A stretch of 42,879 nt of DNA. Origin: Paracoccus benzoatiresistens (GTDB lineage Bacteria; Pseudomonadota; Alphaproteobacteria; Rhodobacterales; Rhodobacteraceae). The notes under the pieces were generated by a model. The model saw only the letters and a program-made list of their open reading frames with translations, did not search any database and was not told the origin of the DNA. Within the stretch, counting starts at the first letter, position 1. Each line of letters opens with the position of its first letter. Location of the stretch: NCBI RefSeq assembly GCF_026913015.1, contig NZ_JAPTYD010000029.1, positions 1 to 42,879 of the forward strand. Reading direction: 5' to 3'. A program made the position numbers and the translations under genes. Below are positions 8,510 to 17,175 of this stretch, piece after piece.

Positions 8510-9405
8510 TGCCCGTCCCTCTGGCTGAAATGGGAATAGATGTCTTCCAGGCTGGGCGGGATCACCTCCAGATCCGCGACCTGCGGCAGGCCGGTGATGC
8601 GCGCCAGCACGGCCAGCTTGTCGCCCTGGGCGCAGTCCAGGTGCAGCCGCCCGTCGCCATTGGCCCGCGCCATCGGCAGGGCCGTCGCCAGGACCTCCTT
8701 CTGCCCCGGCGCGGGGGCCACGCTGATCGCCACCGGCAGGGCCGCGGCCCGGCGCAGGTCGGCCAGGGTGCCCTGCGCGCGCAGCCGCCCGTCCGACAGG
8801 ATCAGGATCCGGTCGGTGCGCGCCTCGACCTCGGTCAGGGCGTGGCTGGACAGCAGGATCGCCGTGCCCCCCGCCGCCAGCCCGTCCAGCAGCGCGTAGA
8901 AATCGCGCCGCGACACCGGGTCAAGCCCCGAGGTCGGCTCGTCCAGGACCAGCAGGCGCGGCTTGCCGATCAGCGCCTGCGCCAGGCCCACCCGCTGCCG
9001 CATCCCCTTGGAATAGGTGCCGATGCGCCGTTTCGCGGCATGGTCCAGGCCCACGCGCGCCAGCAGTTCCAGCGCCTGCGCGGGCTTTTCGCCCCGCAAG
9101 GACAGGTAATGGCGGATCTGCTCCTCGCCCGTCAGGGCCGGGTGGAAGGCGGCATTCTCGGGCAGATAGGCGACCTGGGCGCGGGCCGCAGCGGAACCGG
9201 GGGCCGCGCCGCAGACCGTGACCTCGCCACTGTCGAAGGGGATCAGGCCCAGGATGATCTTCATCATCGTGGATTTGCCCGCGCCGTTATGGCCCAGCAG
9301 CGCCACGCGCTGACCGGGCTCGACCGTCAGGGACACGTCGCACAGAGCCTCAACACCCGTGAAGCGTTTAGTGAGACGCGATATCGTCAGGGTCGATGTC
9401 ATCAT
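8506..9405 (-). CDS. nosF: NosF, ATPase of the NosDFY ABC transporter
   Basis: 299 residues. Walker A is GHNGAGKST, the Q-loop region reads YLPENAAFHPALTGEEQIR, the ABC signature is YSKGMRQRVGLAQAL, Walker B is LLVLDEPTSGLDP, and the switch histidine is in SSHALTE. It powers NosDFY conformational changes during CuZ assembly. ATG codons at 9405 and 9402 follow AAGGAAG; an upstream ATG at 9444 is less likely. The start lies inside the end of nosD (38-bp overlap) and the stop overlaps the nosY ATG. The C-terminal 80 residues after the ATPase core, ending EDIYSHFSQRDGQ, are typical of NosF. Confidence 0.95.
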   Translation of the reverse strand: MMTSTLTISRLTKRFTGVEALCDVSLTVEPGQRVALLGHNGAGKSTMMKIILGLIPFDSGEVTVCGAAPGSAAARAQVAYLPENAAFHPALTGEEQIRHYLSLRGEKPAQALELLARVGLDHAAKRRIGTYSKGMRQRVGLAQALIGKPRLLVLDEPTSGLDPVSRRDFYALLDGLAAGGTAILLSSHALTEVEARTDRILILSDGRLRAQGTLADLRRAAALPVAISVAPAPGQKEVLATALPMARANGDGRLHLDCAQGDKLAVLARITGLPQVADLEVIPPSLEDIYSHFSQRDGQ

Positions 9406-10696
9406 AACTTCCTTTGGCCCAGCGTCCGGCGACCTCGGCCTCATGGGCTTCGATGTCGGCGGGAACGGGGATGGTCAGGGGGCGCATCAGCGGGTGGCTG
9501 TCAGCGACGCCGCCGGGCAGGGTTGCGGGAAAGCTCGACTGGCTCCAGCGGACAAGCTGCACGGCGGGCGATCCGGTCAAAAGGGCGGCTGCGGGCTGCG
9601 ACCACAGGATATGGTCGATCAGATCGTTGGGCCGATAGGTGCCGTCGGCCACCCCGTCGCCGTTCAGGTCATAGGCCGGGTGGTCCGACCAGAAATTGCC
9701 GCGCCCGTCGTGGCTCCATTCCATGAAGCGGGTGCCCACGTATTTCACCTGCTCGCGGTTGCCCACGAAGGCGTTTCCGGTCAGGACGTTCCGTTCCGAC
9801 CCGGCGGTGAAATGGATGCCGATGCCGCAGTTCTGGAAGCGGTTGTCCCAGATCAGGTTCTTGTGGGCATTATAGATGAACAGGCACTTCTTGGTGCCGC
9901 CCCGGATCAGGTTCCCGGTCACGTCGGCATTGTTGGCATAGTTCAGCATCAGCCCGTGTTCCCGGTCCCCCAGGCTGAGGTTGCGCAGGATCTTCGCCCG
10001 GTCGGAAAACATGATGGCAAAGCCCAGGTGGTTGCCGATGCTGATGTTGTCCGACACCACGGTGTTGCGGGTGTACATGAAATGCACGGCGAAGCGCAGG
10101 TCGCGCATGATGTTGTTGCGATAGATGCTGCTGGCGCTGGCGTTGGAAAAGATGCCGTCGCGGCCGTACCGGATGATGTTGCCGTCCAGCAGGGTGCCGG
10201 GGCTGTTCCAGACATAGATGCCGTTGCCCCGCTGGTTCATGTGCGGTTCCTGCCGCCCGGTGATGCGGTTGCGGATCACCTGGGCGTCGCGCCCGCCATG
10301 CACGTCGATGCCGTGCATGTTGTCGGTAAGGGTCAGGCCTTCGATACGCGCCCGGTCCGCGCCTTTCAGGATCTTCACGCCCGCGTCCAGATCCTCGTTC
10401 TTTGTCCCGGACCCGGTGACGGTGAAGCCCCGCAGCGCCACGTCGGGGGCATCGACGGCAATGACGGTACCCTGGCCTCCGCCGTCCACCACCGCCCCTT
10501 CCGGGCCGGTGATCGTCAGGGGACGGTCGATGGTGACGGGGCCGGGATAGGCCCCGTCCTGCAGCATCAGCACATCGCCGGGGGCGGACCCGGCGATGGC
10601 TTGCGCCAGACTGCCCGGACCGGGCGCAACCCGATGCTCTGCCGCAAGCGCGGGCAGGGCGGCAAGCAGGCCAAGGATCAGGACAAGCCGGCGCAT
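9368..10696 (-). CDS. nosD: NosD, periplasmic beta-helix copper-delivery protein
   Basis: 442 residues with a cleavable signal peptide (MRRLVLILGLLAALPALAAEH). The body is a right-handed beta-helix of the CASH/NosD type, visible as repeated turns such as GNGIYVWNSPGTLLDGN, YGRDGIFSNASASSIYRNN, RDLRFAVHFMYTRNTVVSDN and HGLMLNYANNADVTGN. NosD receives copper from NosL and passes it to NosZ while docked on NosFY. The ATG at 10696 sits two bases after the nosZ stop. The longer open frame to 11077 is nosZ in another frame. The C-terminal part (DLNGDGVADGTYRPNDL and MRPLTIPVPADIEAHEAEV) matches the usual family end. Confidence 0.95.
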   Translation of the reverse strand: MRRLVLILGLLAALPALAAEHRVAPGPGSLAQAIAGSAPGDVLMLQDGAYPGPVTIDRPLTITGPEGAVVDGGGQGTVIAVDAPDVALRGFTVTGSGTKNEDLDAGVKILKGADRARIEGLTLTDNMHGIDVHGGRDAQVIRNRITGRQEPHMNQRGNGIYVWNSPGTLLDGNIIRYGRDGIFSNASASSIYRNNIMRDLRFAVHFMYTRNTVVSDNISIGNHLGFAIMFSDRAKILRNLSLGDREHGLMLNYANNADVTGNLIRGGTKKCLFIYNAHKNLIWDNRFQNCGIGIHFTAGSERNVLTGNAFVGNREQVKYVGTRFMEWSHDGRGNFWSDHPAYDLNGDGVADGTYRPNDLIDHILWSQPAAALLTGSPAVQLVRWSQSSFPATLPGGVADSHPLMRPLTIPVPADIEAHEAEVAGRWAKGSYDDIDPDDIASH

Positions 10697-10698
10697 GG

Positions 10699-12642
10699 TC
10701 AGGCGGCCTTCGGTTCGACGAACATGCGGCCGCGCATCTCCATGTGCAGGGCGTGGCAGAACCACTGGCAGTAATACCAGTAGACGCCCGGTTCGCTTGC
10801 GACGAATGTGACCGAACTGGTCTGCAGCGGCCCGATCTCCATCGCGACGCCATAGTTGCCGATGGTGAAGCCGTGGGTCAGGTCGTCGATCTCGTCCAGG
10901 TTGGTGACGATCACCGTCACCTCGTCGCCCTGCTGCACCGTGAAGTCTTCCAGGCTGTAGTTCGGCGCCACGCTGCTCATGTAGACACGGACCTTGTTGC
11001 CGTCGCGGATCACCTCGCCGACGAAGTCGTCGATGTTGATGCCGTCGGCCTCGGCCTGCTTGCGGGTCTCGGCCCACATGGGATCCTGGCGGTCCCAGAC
11101 CGACTTGATGCCCGACATGATCGAGGGATGGACCGCGATCGCGTCGTGCGGTTCGGCAAAGTTCGGGCCGTCATGGACCAGCACCATCTTGTCGCCCGAA
11201 ATGTCGATCAACTGGTCGTTTTCAGGTTTCAGGGGGCCCACGTTCAGGAAGCGGTCCTTCGAGAACTTGCACAAGACCACCAGCCAGTCGCTTGTGGCGT
11301 CCAGCGTTTCGCCCATCACGGTCTTGAGGTGACCGGGCTGGTATTGCACGTCGATCTTGTCCTTGATCGGATCGACCTGATCGCCCGCATAGGCGCGGAT
11401 TGCGTCCTCGATGTTCCACTTGACGACCTGGCTGTCCAGGAACAGCGAGGTATAGGCGTTGCCGCGCCCGTCAAAGGCGGTGTGAAGGGGCCCGAGGCCC
11501 AGTTCCGGTTCGGCCACGACCGCGCTGCGCGGATCGGCGTTTTCCGTGAACAGGGCGTCGAACTTCGTTACGTCCAGAACGGTCACGGTTGGCGACAGCT
11601 TGCCCGCGATGCACAGGTGCTTGCGGTCCGGCGCCATGTTGCAGCCGTGGGGGTTGTTGGCGATGGGGATATAGCGGGTCAGCTGGCTGTTCGCCTCTTT
11701 GCGCCCGTCCAGAACCTTGACGCCGTTCAGTTCCTGGTAATCGCCCGCCTCGACGGCCTTGTCGATCTCGGCGATGTTGAAGACGACGACATGGTCCATC
11801 TCGGCCTCGGTCATCTCGGCCAGCGTCATGCCCATTTCCGAGTTGTACGAGGTCGAGAAGGCCCATTTGCCTTCGTAGTCGGCATCGACGTTGTCCAGGT
11901 TGCCCGACACGATGACCTGCCATGCGACCTGCATCTCGTCGGCGTTGACCGCCGTGAAGATGTTCACATAGGTCTTCGGGTCGTCCATCGTCTTGCCGTC
12001 GTTGACCAGCGGCGCTTCTTCCTCGCCATTGGCGAACAGATAGTTGGTGCGCGGGAACTTCTGCGGCCGGAACCCGTGCATGGCCTTGGCATTGGGGATT
12101 TCCAGGATCGAGTCGCATTTCATCACGTCGCAGCGCACGCGGGCGACGCGGCTGTTGGCCTTGTCCTGCATGTAAAGATAGCGGCCGTCATACTTGCCCT
12201 CGGTGAAGGACATGTGGACATGGTGCAGGTCGCCGTTGTCGTGGATCTTCTTGCCGTTGGCGGCCAGAAGGTTCTTCGTCTTGTCCGACATCGTCCGCTG
12301 GTGGATGCGGACCGATTCATTGGTCTGGCCCCAGCCGGTCGCCGAGCAGCGGTTGAACACCGGCACCCGCATCAGTTCGCGCATCGACGGCACGCCCAGG
12401 ATGCGCATCTCGCCCGTCTGGCCCGAGGACCAGAAGCCGTAATAGGCGTCCAGCTGCCCTGGCGCCACCGCGCCGGTGCCCTCGGCCGCCATCGCCGCGC
12501 CCGCCGTCGCGGCGGTAACGCCCGCCGCCCCGCCCAGGCCAAGCGCCAGCCGCCCGCCAAAGGCTGTGGCGGCCGCCGCGCCCCCTGCCGTCGCGCCCAG
12601 CAGCATCCGCCTGCTGACGCCCTTCTTGTCTGTTCTGTCCAT
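10699..12642 (-). CDS. nosZ: NosZ, nitrous oxide reductase (clade I, Tat-exported)
   Basis: 647 residues. It reduces N2O to N2 in the periplasm, the last step of denitrification. The Tat signal is [19 protein letters not shown], which marks the clade I type. The seven-bladed propeller carries CuZ histidines, including DLHHVHMSF and NPHGCN. The C-terminal cupredoxin domain holds the CuA ligands [12 protein letters not shown] (about 625-636). Three ATGs stand in a row (12648, 12645, 12642). AGGAG abuts the first, so I prefer the third, which leaves six bases of spacing and the usual MDRTDKKG N-terminus. It begins 18 bp after nosR with no sign of its own promoter and should be expressed with it. 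All key ligands that I can check are present, so the enzyme looks functional. Confidence 0.98.
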   Translation of the reverse strand: MDRTDKKGVSRRMLLGATAGGAAAATAFGGRLALGLGGAAGVTAATAGAAMAAEGTGAVAPGQLDAYYGFWSSGQTGEMRILGVPSMRELMRVPVFNRCSATGWGQTNESVRIHQRTMSDKTKNLLAANGKKIHDNGDLHHVHMSFTEGKYDGRYLYMQDKANSRVARVRCDVMKCDSILEIPNAKAMHGFRPQKFPRTNYLFANGEEEAPLVNDGKTMDDPKTYVNIFTAVNADEMQVAWQVIVSGNLDNVDADYEGKWAFSTSYNSEMGMTLAEMTEAEMDHVVVFNIAEIDKAVEAGDYQELNGVKVLDGRKEANSQLTRYIPIANNPHGCNMAPDRKHLCIAGKLSPTVTVLDVTKFDALFTENADPRSAVVAEPELGLGPLHTAFDGRGNAYTSLFLDSQVVKWNIEDAIRAYAGDQVDPIKDKIDVQYQPGHLKTVMGETLDATSDWLVVLCKFSKDRFLNVGPLKPENDQLIDISGDKMVLVHDGPNFAEPHDAIAVHPSIMSGIKSVWDRQDPMWAETRKQAEADGINIDDFVGEVIRDGNKVRVYMSSVAPNYSLEDFTVQQGDEVTVIVTNLDEIDDLTHGFTIGNYGVAMEIGPLQTSSVTFVASEPGVYWYYCQWFCHALHMEMRGRMFVEPKAA

Positions 12643-12660
12643 CATCATCTCCTGTTTTTG

Positions 12661-14877
12661 TCAGATGGAGGGTTTGGTGACGCGCGCCGCATTGGGATGG
12701 CCCGCAGGGGGCCTTCCCAGGTCCGGGACCGCGCTTGCCGCCAGCTTGTCGCGCCGCTTCACCTTCTTGATGACGACGGGGCAAACCTTGGGCGAGTGAT
12801 AGAGCACTTGGCAATGCAGGCAGTTGATGCATTCGTTCGGATTGATCTCTCCGGTCGGATGGATCGACTGCACGGGGCATTCATGGGCGCAGATCTGGCA
12901 GGGATTGCCGCATTCGTGATAGCGTTTCAGCCAGTCGAACATCCGGATCCGGGCCGGGATCGCCAGTGCCGCGCCCAGCGGGCACAGGTAACGGCAATAA
13001 AAGCGTTCCACGAACAGCCCCGCGACCAGCAGCGCCACCGCATAGGCGACAAAGGGCCAGGCGCGCACGAATTTCAGGATGATCGCGGTCTTGAAGGGCT
13101 CGACCTCGGCCAGGCGTTCGGCCTGTTCCACGCTCATCAGGCTGGCGCCGAACAGGCCCAGGAAGATCATGTATTTCAGCGGCCACAGCCGTTCGTGCAG
13201 GCCCCAGGGCAGGGTCCATTGCGGGATGCGCAGCTTGCGCGCGACCTGGTTGGTCAGTTCCTGCAGCGCCCCAAAGGGGCACAGCCAGCCGCAATAGGCC
13301 CCCCGTCCCCAGAACAGCAGCGCGGCGGCGACCGCGAACCACAGGATGAAGGTCAGCGGATCCAGCAGGAAGGCCTGCCAGCTGAAGCCCGTGACCAGCG
13401 CGCCGAACAGCGCCATCAGGTTCACGACCGACAGTTGCGCGTTGAACATCCAGCCCAGCACCACAAGCGTGGCCGCCAGATAGACCATGCGGAAGATGTA
13501 AAAGCGCCGCTCGTTCCTGACCGCGAAGTGCTGGAAGAAGAACACCCCCGTCAGCACCAGCAGCATGACGCCCAGCACCGCGATCCTTGCTTGCGAATCC
13601 AGCCAGATGCGCTTCCACAGCTCGGCCTGGGCCTGGCTTTCCTCGGACGCGACGGGCGTGGCGGCGGCAGGTGCGGCCTGGGGCTCGGGGGCGGGGGCGG
13701 TGACCTGACGCAGGTAGTGCGGCGGCAATTCATAGGCCAGTTCGAAGGTCTGGAAGACCTTCTCGATGGGCCCGACCTCGCGCTGCACCAGCAACTGGAT
13801 GCGGAAGGGCTTGGCCGGGTCGAAACCGGTGCCCGCCGGAATGCGGAACAGGTCCATTTCCGTGAAACCGGGCGCGCCCTCGGCGGCGATGCCGTTGAGG
13901 CGGCGGTGATCGCGGTCTCGGAACCGCACCGACACGTCGTCCTGGATCAGCACGATCCGGTCGAAGATGCCCCCGCGCACATAGCCCGACCCCTTGAAGC
14001 TGTAGAGGCCCTGCCCGAAGACCGCGATGGCCTGGTCGCCCTCGGCCAGCCAGCCGCGCAGGTTCGCATCCGCCGCATCGCCTAGGATCGCCTTGCCGAT
14101 GCCGGGCACCGAGACAAGCGCCACCTGCATGTCGATGAAGGTCGTCTCGGGTGCTTCGGTCAGGGCGCGCTGTGCGGCGCGAATGTCGGGACTGGCGGCG
14201 AAGGCCTCGTTGACCTGGCCGACGTCCAGCGACAGGCGGCGCAGCGTGCCATCGCCTTCCATCGTGGCCCAGTCGGCGGGGGCCGCCGCTGCGGGGTCGA
14301 TCTCGAATCGCGGCCCAGCGGCGGCGGCCACGGGGGCGAGGCCGCCAAGGCCAAGCGCGCGCGCGACCTTGAGGCCGGACCGGATGATGGAATCGTCGAT
14401 CACCATCACCGTGACCGTCGCGCCCGAGATGATGTCCACGTCATGCGTGGTGCCGCCCGACTGCGCCTCGGCGACCAGATCCAGGCCCTTGTAGCCCTCG
14501 ACAAGGGCGCGGACCTTGGCTTCGGGGATGCCGATGAGGACGATGGGCTCGGAATGCTTGACCAGCCGGACGCCCGCGATCCTGGCATCCGGGTCCACGG
14601 CGATCAAGGTATGGATGGGCTTGCCGGAATAGCCCGTGGTCCCAACGAAGTCCGAGGTGACGAAGGCCCAGGCCACCGTCTTGCCGCCCTTCAGCACGGG
14701 GGCCGCGGCCAGGTCCTCGCGGATGGGGCCAAAGCCCTCGGCACCGGGAACAAGGTCGGATGCCGTCTGGTCGGGAAGAAGATCCTGCAGAACTGTCCGG
14801 GCATCCGCCGACATGGGCGCCAGCGCCGACAGGCAGGCCAGCAAAAGGCAAAGGAATAGATGTTTGGTCAAGGTCAT
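12661..14877 (-). CDS. nosR: NosR, membrane flavo-iron-sulfur protein
   Basis: 738 residues. NosR carries electrons from the quinol pool toward NosZ and is needed for nos expression. A signal peptide (MTLTKHLFLCLLLACLSALAP) leads to a periplasmic FMN-binding domain with the flavinylation motif DIISGATVTVMV (about 165), the target of NosX. A region of several membrane helices carries two C-x3-CP motifs, CGWLCPFGA and CRYLCPLGA. The C-terminal ferredoxin-like domain has CQICAHECPVQS and NECINCLHCQVLYHSPKVCP. The ATG at 14877 overlaps the nosC stop as ATGA, which suggests coupled translation. The longer open frame to 15063 is not used. Length and order of domains match Paracoccus NosR. Confidence 0.96.
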   Translation of the reverse strand: MTLTKHLFLCLLLACLSALAPMSADARTVLQDLLPDQTASDLVPGAEGFGPIREDLAAAPVLKGGKTVAWAFVTSDFVGTTGYSGKPIHTLIAVDPDARIAGVRLVKHSEPIVLIGIPEAKVRALVEGYKGLDLVAEAQSGGTTHDVDIISGATVTVMVIDDSIIRSGLKVARALGLGGLAPVAAAAGPRFEIDPAAAAPADWATMEGDGTLRRLSLDVGQVNEAFAASPDIRAAQRALTEAPETTFIDMQVALVSVPGIGKAILGDAADANLRGWLAEGDQAIAVFGQGLYSFKGSGYVRGGIFDRIVLIQDDVSVRFRDRDHRRLNGIAAEGAPGFTEMDLFRIPAGTGFDPAKPFRIQLLVQREVGPIEKVFQTFELAYELPPHYLRQVTAPAPEPQAAPAAATPVASEESQAQAELWKRIWLDSQARIAVLGVMLLVLTGVFFFQHFAVRNERRFYIFRMVYLAATLVVLGWMFNAQLSVVNLMALFGALVTGFSWQAFLLDPLTFILWFAVAAALLFWGRGAYCGWLCPFGALQELTNQVARKLRIPQWTLPWGLHERLWPLKYMIFLGLFGASLMSVEQAERLAEVEPFKTAIILKFVRAWPFVAYAVALLVAGLFVERFYCRYLCPLGAALAIPARIRMFDWLKRYHECGNPCQICAHECPVQSIHPTGEINPNECINCLHCQVLYHSPKVCPVVIKKVKRRDKLAASAVPDLGRPPAGHPNAARVTKPSI

Positions 14878-15257
14878 GCTTGCTGCCGGAAGGTTTGGAT
14901 GGGGGGACCGCGCGGCTGGAAAGCGGCACTGCGGCAAGCCGCAAGCGCTCGTGCGATCGGCTGCGGATGAATGGCGGCACGCCAGTCGGCCGGGCGGACA
15001 AGGTTTGCATCCGGCGCAAGGTCCGCCGGAACTGGCAAGAGGCAGCTCAGGCAGTCGCTGCAATCATGGGACGCAGGTGCGGGCGCCCCCGGAGCCTCGA
15101 TCTGCACGGTTTTCATCACCCCGTCGCTGCAGATCTCGACCGTCATCGGACCGGCCACGGGCAGTGATGCCTGCGCCCAGCTGCCCGCAAGCAGCATCAG
15201 CACCGGCAGGATCGCCAGGCAGAGCCGGAGTCGCAAAAGGCATGGGGCGCGTGTCAT
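14874..15257 (-). CDS. nosC: NosC-like exported protein with CxxCxxC motif
   Basis: 127 residues from the ATG at 15257; ATG 15263 would add two residues. An arginine-rich start leads into a signal peptide (LRLRLCLAILPVLMLLAGSWAQA). The mature protein contains HDCSDCLSCLLP, a C-x2-C-x2-C cluster, which is the feature I recall for Paracoccus denitrificans NosC encoded directly upstream of nosR. Its function is unknown; metal or iron-sulfur binding is possible. No ribosome site precedes the ATG. An NnrR-like box is centred 41.5 bp upstream of position 15257, so the mRNA may begin at this ATG (see findings). The stop overlaps the nosR ATG. A still longer frame starts at 15329, but that ATG lies upstream of the box. 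Confidence 0.8.
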   Translation of the reverse strand: MTRAPCLLRLRLCLAILPVLMLLAGSWAQASLPVAGPMTVEICSDGVMKTVQIEAPGAPAPASHDCSDCLSCLLPVPADLAPDANLVRPADWRAAIHPQPIARALAACRSAAFQPRGPPIQTFRQQA

Positions 15258-15291
15258 GGGCATGGGATAGGTCGCGGGACAGGGCGCGTCT

Positions 15292-15305
15292 TTGCGCTGC
15301 CGCAA
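15292..15305 (-). promoter_or_regulatory. NnrR-like box for the nos operon
   Basis: TTGCG-N4-CGCAA, a perfect palindrome, close to the TTGCG-N4-CACAA site I recall for NnrR of Rhodobacter sphaeroides. Its centre is 41.5 bp upstream of the nosC ATG at 15257, and a TATCCC lies at the expected -10 spacing (15269-15264). This is the usual geometry of Crp/Fnr activation. Confidence 0.6.
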
Positions 15306-15780
15306 AAAGGAACAGTGAATCCGTCTCATTCAACTCAATTGCACGAAGAACAGGCAGTCAAGGAATTTCAGCCTCATCCGGCAGATGCGGTATGACCCGT
15401 GCAGGCAAGCACCTGCGGGAAACCCATGCCTGCGCCGAATGCCGTCCTTGTCCGGGGCCAAGGTGCCATTTCGCCAAGAATTCAGGACGCTTCCTCAAGG
15501 CGCGGACGATCCCGGGCGGCTTCCTGCACCTGCGCGCGGCGCCGGACTGGCTGGCCGCGCCGGCGGTGCCGCTGGCTCTGGCCGGCGGGCTTCATCCCCA
15601 CCCTGCCGGCGATCAGCGCTTTGTCGTGGGGCAGGATCACGGTGGCGCTTTCGCCATGCTGGCACAGCACCTGAAGCCCGAGTGGCAGGCAATCTGGCGG
15701 TACGCGGCAGAGAACCTGACGGGCATGGGGCCGGCCTTTCGGTTCGCGGGGCGGGCGATCCCGCCCCGTCGCGGCCAGGA
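15306..15780. other. Intergenic region between nosC and pseudoazurin
   Basis: About 475 bp. Open frames occur on both strands but none has a recognisable domain or a ribosome site. One plus-strand frame contains HLRAAPDWLAAPAVPLALAG, which I could not identify. The only clear structure is the hairpin at 15747-15768, described separately. Confidence 0.45.
15747..15768 (-). terminator. Hairpin after the pseudoazurin gene
   Basis: CGGGGCGGG-CGAT-CCCGCCCCG, a nine-base perfect stem with a four-base loop, 12 bp past the pseudoazurin stop. There is no clear U tract on the minus strand, so this is a possible terminator or mRNA-stabilising hairpin. Confidence 0.5.
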
Positions 15781-16218
15781 TCACCGGACCTGGGCGATCT
15801 CCGCGTCCATGCGCTCGCGCGCCTTCTTGGACATCTTCGCGGACTTGGCGGCGTCCAGGTTCGCGGGCGCATCGCCCACCTGGATCAGGCCCACCATGCC
15901 CATGGCGAAATGCGGCGTGCACTTGACGCCGTAAAGGCCGGGCTCGGTCATGGTCAGCGTGTATTCCTCGTTGATCTTGCTTTTGAAGGGCTCGACGCCT
16001 TCGGGCAGGATCTCCTTGATCGCCTCGACATTGTGGCTCTTGTCGGTGGGGATGAAGTGGATCACGTCGCCCGGCGCGGCCTTCACGAATGCGGGCTCGA
16101 ACACCATCATCCCGGCCTCGCCCATGTTCAGCAAGTGAACCTCGTGCTCAGCGGCCAGGACGGTGCCTGCCATGGCAAGAAGAAGGACGGGGGCTGCAAG
16201 GAATGAACTGCGTGTCAT
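15781..16218 (-). CDS. pazS: Pseudoazurin, periplasmic blue copper electron carrier
   Basis: 145 residues. It is a type 1 copper protein that shuttles electrons from the cytochrome bc1 branch to nitrite reductase and nitrous oxide reductase. The signal peptide ends at GTVLA (residue 22). The copper ligands are His62 (KSHNVEAI), Cys100, His103 and Met108 ([10 protein letters not shown]). In mature numbering these are His40, Cys78, His81 and Met86, as in known pseudoazurins. The ATG at 16218 follows AGGAGA. An upstream in-frame extension to 16350 runs through the repeat and promoter and is not coding. An NnrR-like box lies 82 bp upstream of the ATG. It is transcribed separately from nos but should be co-regulated with it. 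Confidence 0.95.
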   Translation of the reverse strand: MTRSSFLAAPVLLLAMAGTVLAAEHEVHLLNMGEAGMMVFEPAFVKAAPGDVIHFIPTDKSHNVEAIKEILPEGVEPFKSKINEEYTLTMTEPGLYGVKCTPHFAMGMVGLIQVGDAPANLDAAKSAKMSKKARERMDAEIAQVR

Positions 16219-16293
16219 CTGTAGGTCTCCTGGATTGGCGGACCGGTCCCGGCCCGTTGCCCAAGGGTCTAGGCCTGTTCGGGGGCCTCGACT

Positions 16294-16307
16294 TTGACGA
16301 AACGCAA
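16294..16307 (-). promoter_or_regulatory. NnrR-like box for pseudoazurin
   Basis: Minus strand TTGCG-TTTC-GTCAA. Its centre would place a start site near 16259, with TAGACC at the -10 position (16271-16266) and a 41-base leader. The inner half of the box lies within copy 2 of the 47-bp repeat. Confidence 0.55.
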
Positions 16308-16348
16308 ACAGCGGAACGGTGCGCCAGTCCTCGGGGCCGGCGAACCGC
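16302..16348. repeat. 47-bp repeat, copy 2 (pseudoazurin promoter side)
   Basis: Second copy of the sequence at 5149-5195, identical over 16302-16323. On the minus strand it reads [15 protein letters not shown]; the other copy reads RIADPND then a stop, followed by the same RTVPLFA. All six differences fall in the part that is coding in copy 1, and the identical part is its downstream flank. Confidence 0.85.
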
Positions 16349-16352
16349 ATGA

Positions 16353-16640
16353 TCAGAAAGCCCGCGCCTCGATCCTGTCGGGCGTCCAGGGCGGATCCCA
16401 GGTCAGCGCCACGTCGGCCTCGGTCACGCCCGGCACGGCCAGCACCGCCGCCTCTGCCCCCATGCGCAGCATCTCGGACAGGGGGCAGCCGCGCGTGGTG
16501 GTGGTCATGATGACGCTTGCCCGGCCGTCCCGGACCGCCACGTCATAGACCAGCCCCATCGAGACCAGGTCCTGCCCGGCTTCCGGGTCCATCACCTGGC
16601 GCAGGGCGGCAAGCACCGCCGTCCGCGGATCGTCAGCCAT
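16353..16640 (-). CDS. DUF59 / MIP18-type metal-sulfur cluster protein
   Basis: 95 residues, a complete small DUF59 (PaaD/SufT/MIP18-like) protein. These proteins assist iron-sulfur cluster assembly or transfer. Visible features are [26 protein letters not shown], the family's DPE-x(n)-GLVY pattern, and [13 protein letters not shown], which holds the conserved cysteine near the TT-x-GCP motif, then [10 protein letters not shown] near the end. The ATG at 16640 lies inside the 3' end of the DUF2249 gene (8-bp overlap), so it is the last gene of a three-gene operon. In this context it may mature a redox protein used in NO/N2O metabolism; that is inference. Confidence 0.85.
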   Translation of the reverse strand: MADDPRTAVLAALRQVMDPEAGQDLVSMGLVYDVAVRDGRASVIMTTTTRGCPLSEMLRMGAEAAVLAVPGVTEADVALTWDPPWTPDRIEARAF

Positions 16641-17175
16641 GATCCACCCCCCGGTCCGGCCCGCCAGACCGGACCAGCAGACGATAAGACGCCCCGTCGG
16701 GGGCGAAATTGCCTGCCCATTCGTGCCCGCGCGTCGTCAGTTCGGGGAACAGGAACATCGGCTCGCGGTCCAGCAGCGCGAACAGGACTTCACCCGCCGG
16801 AAGAGCGGCCAGCGCCTCCAGGATGCGCACCATGGGTTCGGGCGGCGCCAGTCCGGCCAGGTCCAGCGTCATCGACGGGTCGGGCCAGAGCGCCGCGCCG
16901 GGGGCGGACCCGGGCGCCAGGCCCGCGTCAGGCGCGGCGCCTTCCAGCGGGGCAAACTGAACCTCCCACGCACCGTCGGGACGGCGGCGGTCACTGACGG
17001 CAAAGCCCCGGTTGGCCATGACAGCAAACAGCGGCGCGGGCCGGAAAGGCGCGACCAGCCGCAGCGCCTGGCCGGGCTGCAACCGTTCGGTGGCGCTCAT
17101 GATGGCGGCAAAGGGCTCCTCGCCGCGTTGAAGCTGCGGGCGGACATCAAGCTCGAGCGGATCGGGTGTGGTCAT
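16633..17175 (-). CDS. Protein with two DUF2249 domains
   Basis: 180 residues. DUF2249 is a small SirA/TusA-like fold often encoded near hemerythrins, NorB-type oxidases and denitrification genes; its reaction is not established. The first copy starts PLELDVRPQLQRGEEPFAAI and contains GQALRLVAPFRPAPLFAVM with GFAVS. The second is about residues 105-175 (MTLDLAGLAPPEPMVRILEAL, then LFALLDREPMFLFPEL, GHEWAG). The ATG at 17175 follows AAGGACC and lies 29 bp inside the upstream membrane-protein gene. A longer frame to 17415 belongs to that gene's other frame. Role in electron or sulfur transfer is only inferred from the family. Confidence 0.85.
   Translation of the reverse strand: MTTPDPLELDVRPQLQRGEEPFAAIMSATERLQPGQALRLVAPFRPAPLFAVMANRGFAVSDRRRPDGAWEVQFAPLEGAAPDAGLAPGSAPGAALWPDPSMTLDLAGLAPPEPMVRILEALAALPAGEVLFALLDREPMFLFPELTTRGHEWAGNFAPDGASYRLLVRSGGPDRGVDHG

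Noticed and set aside
10744..14085. Long plus-strand open frame (1113 codons) opposite nosZ and nosR
   Set aside because: It is the antisense reading of two certain genes in GC-rich DNA; it has no domain and mirrors their codon pattern.
15385..15780. Plus-strand frames between nosC and pseudoazurin, one with HLRAAPDWLAAPAV
   Set aside because: No ribosome site or family match; they continue as antisense frames through the pseudoazurin gene, so I treat them as chance.
16219..16350. N-terminal extension of pseudoazurin to 16350
   Set aside because: The in-frame extension crosses the 47-bp repeat and the regulatory box, and the signal peptide with its ribosome site starts at 16218.
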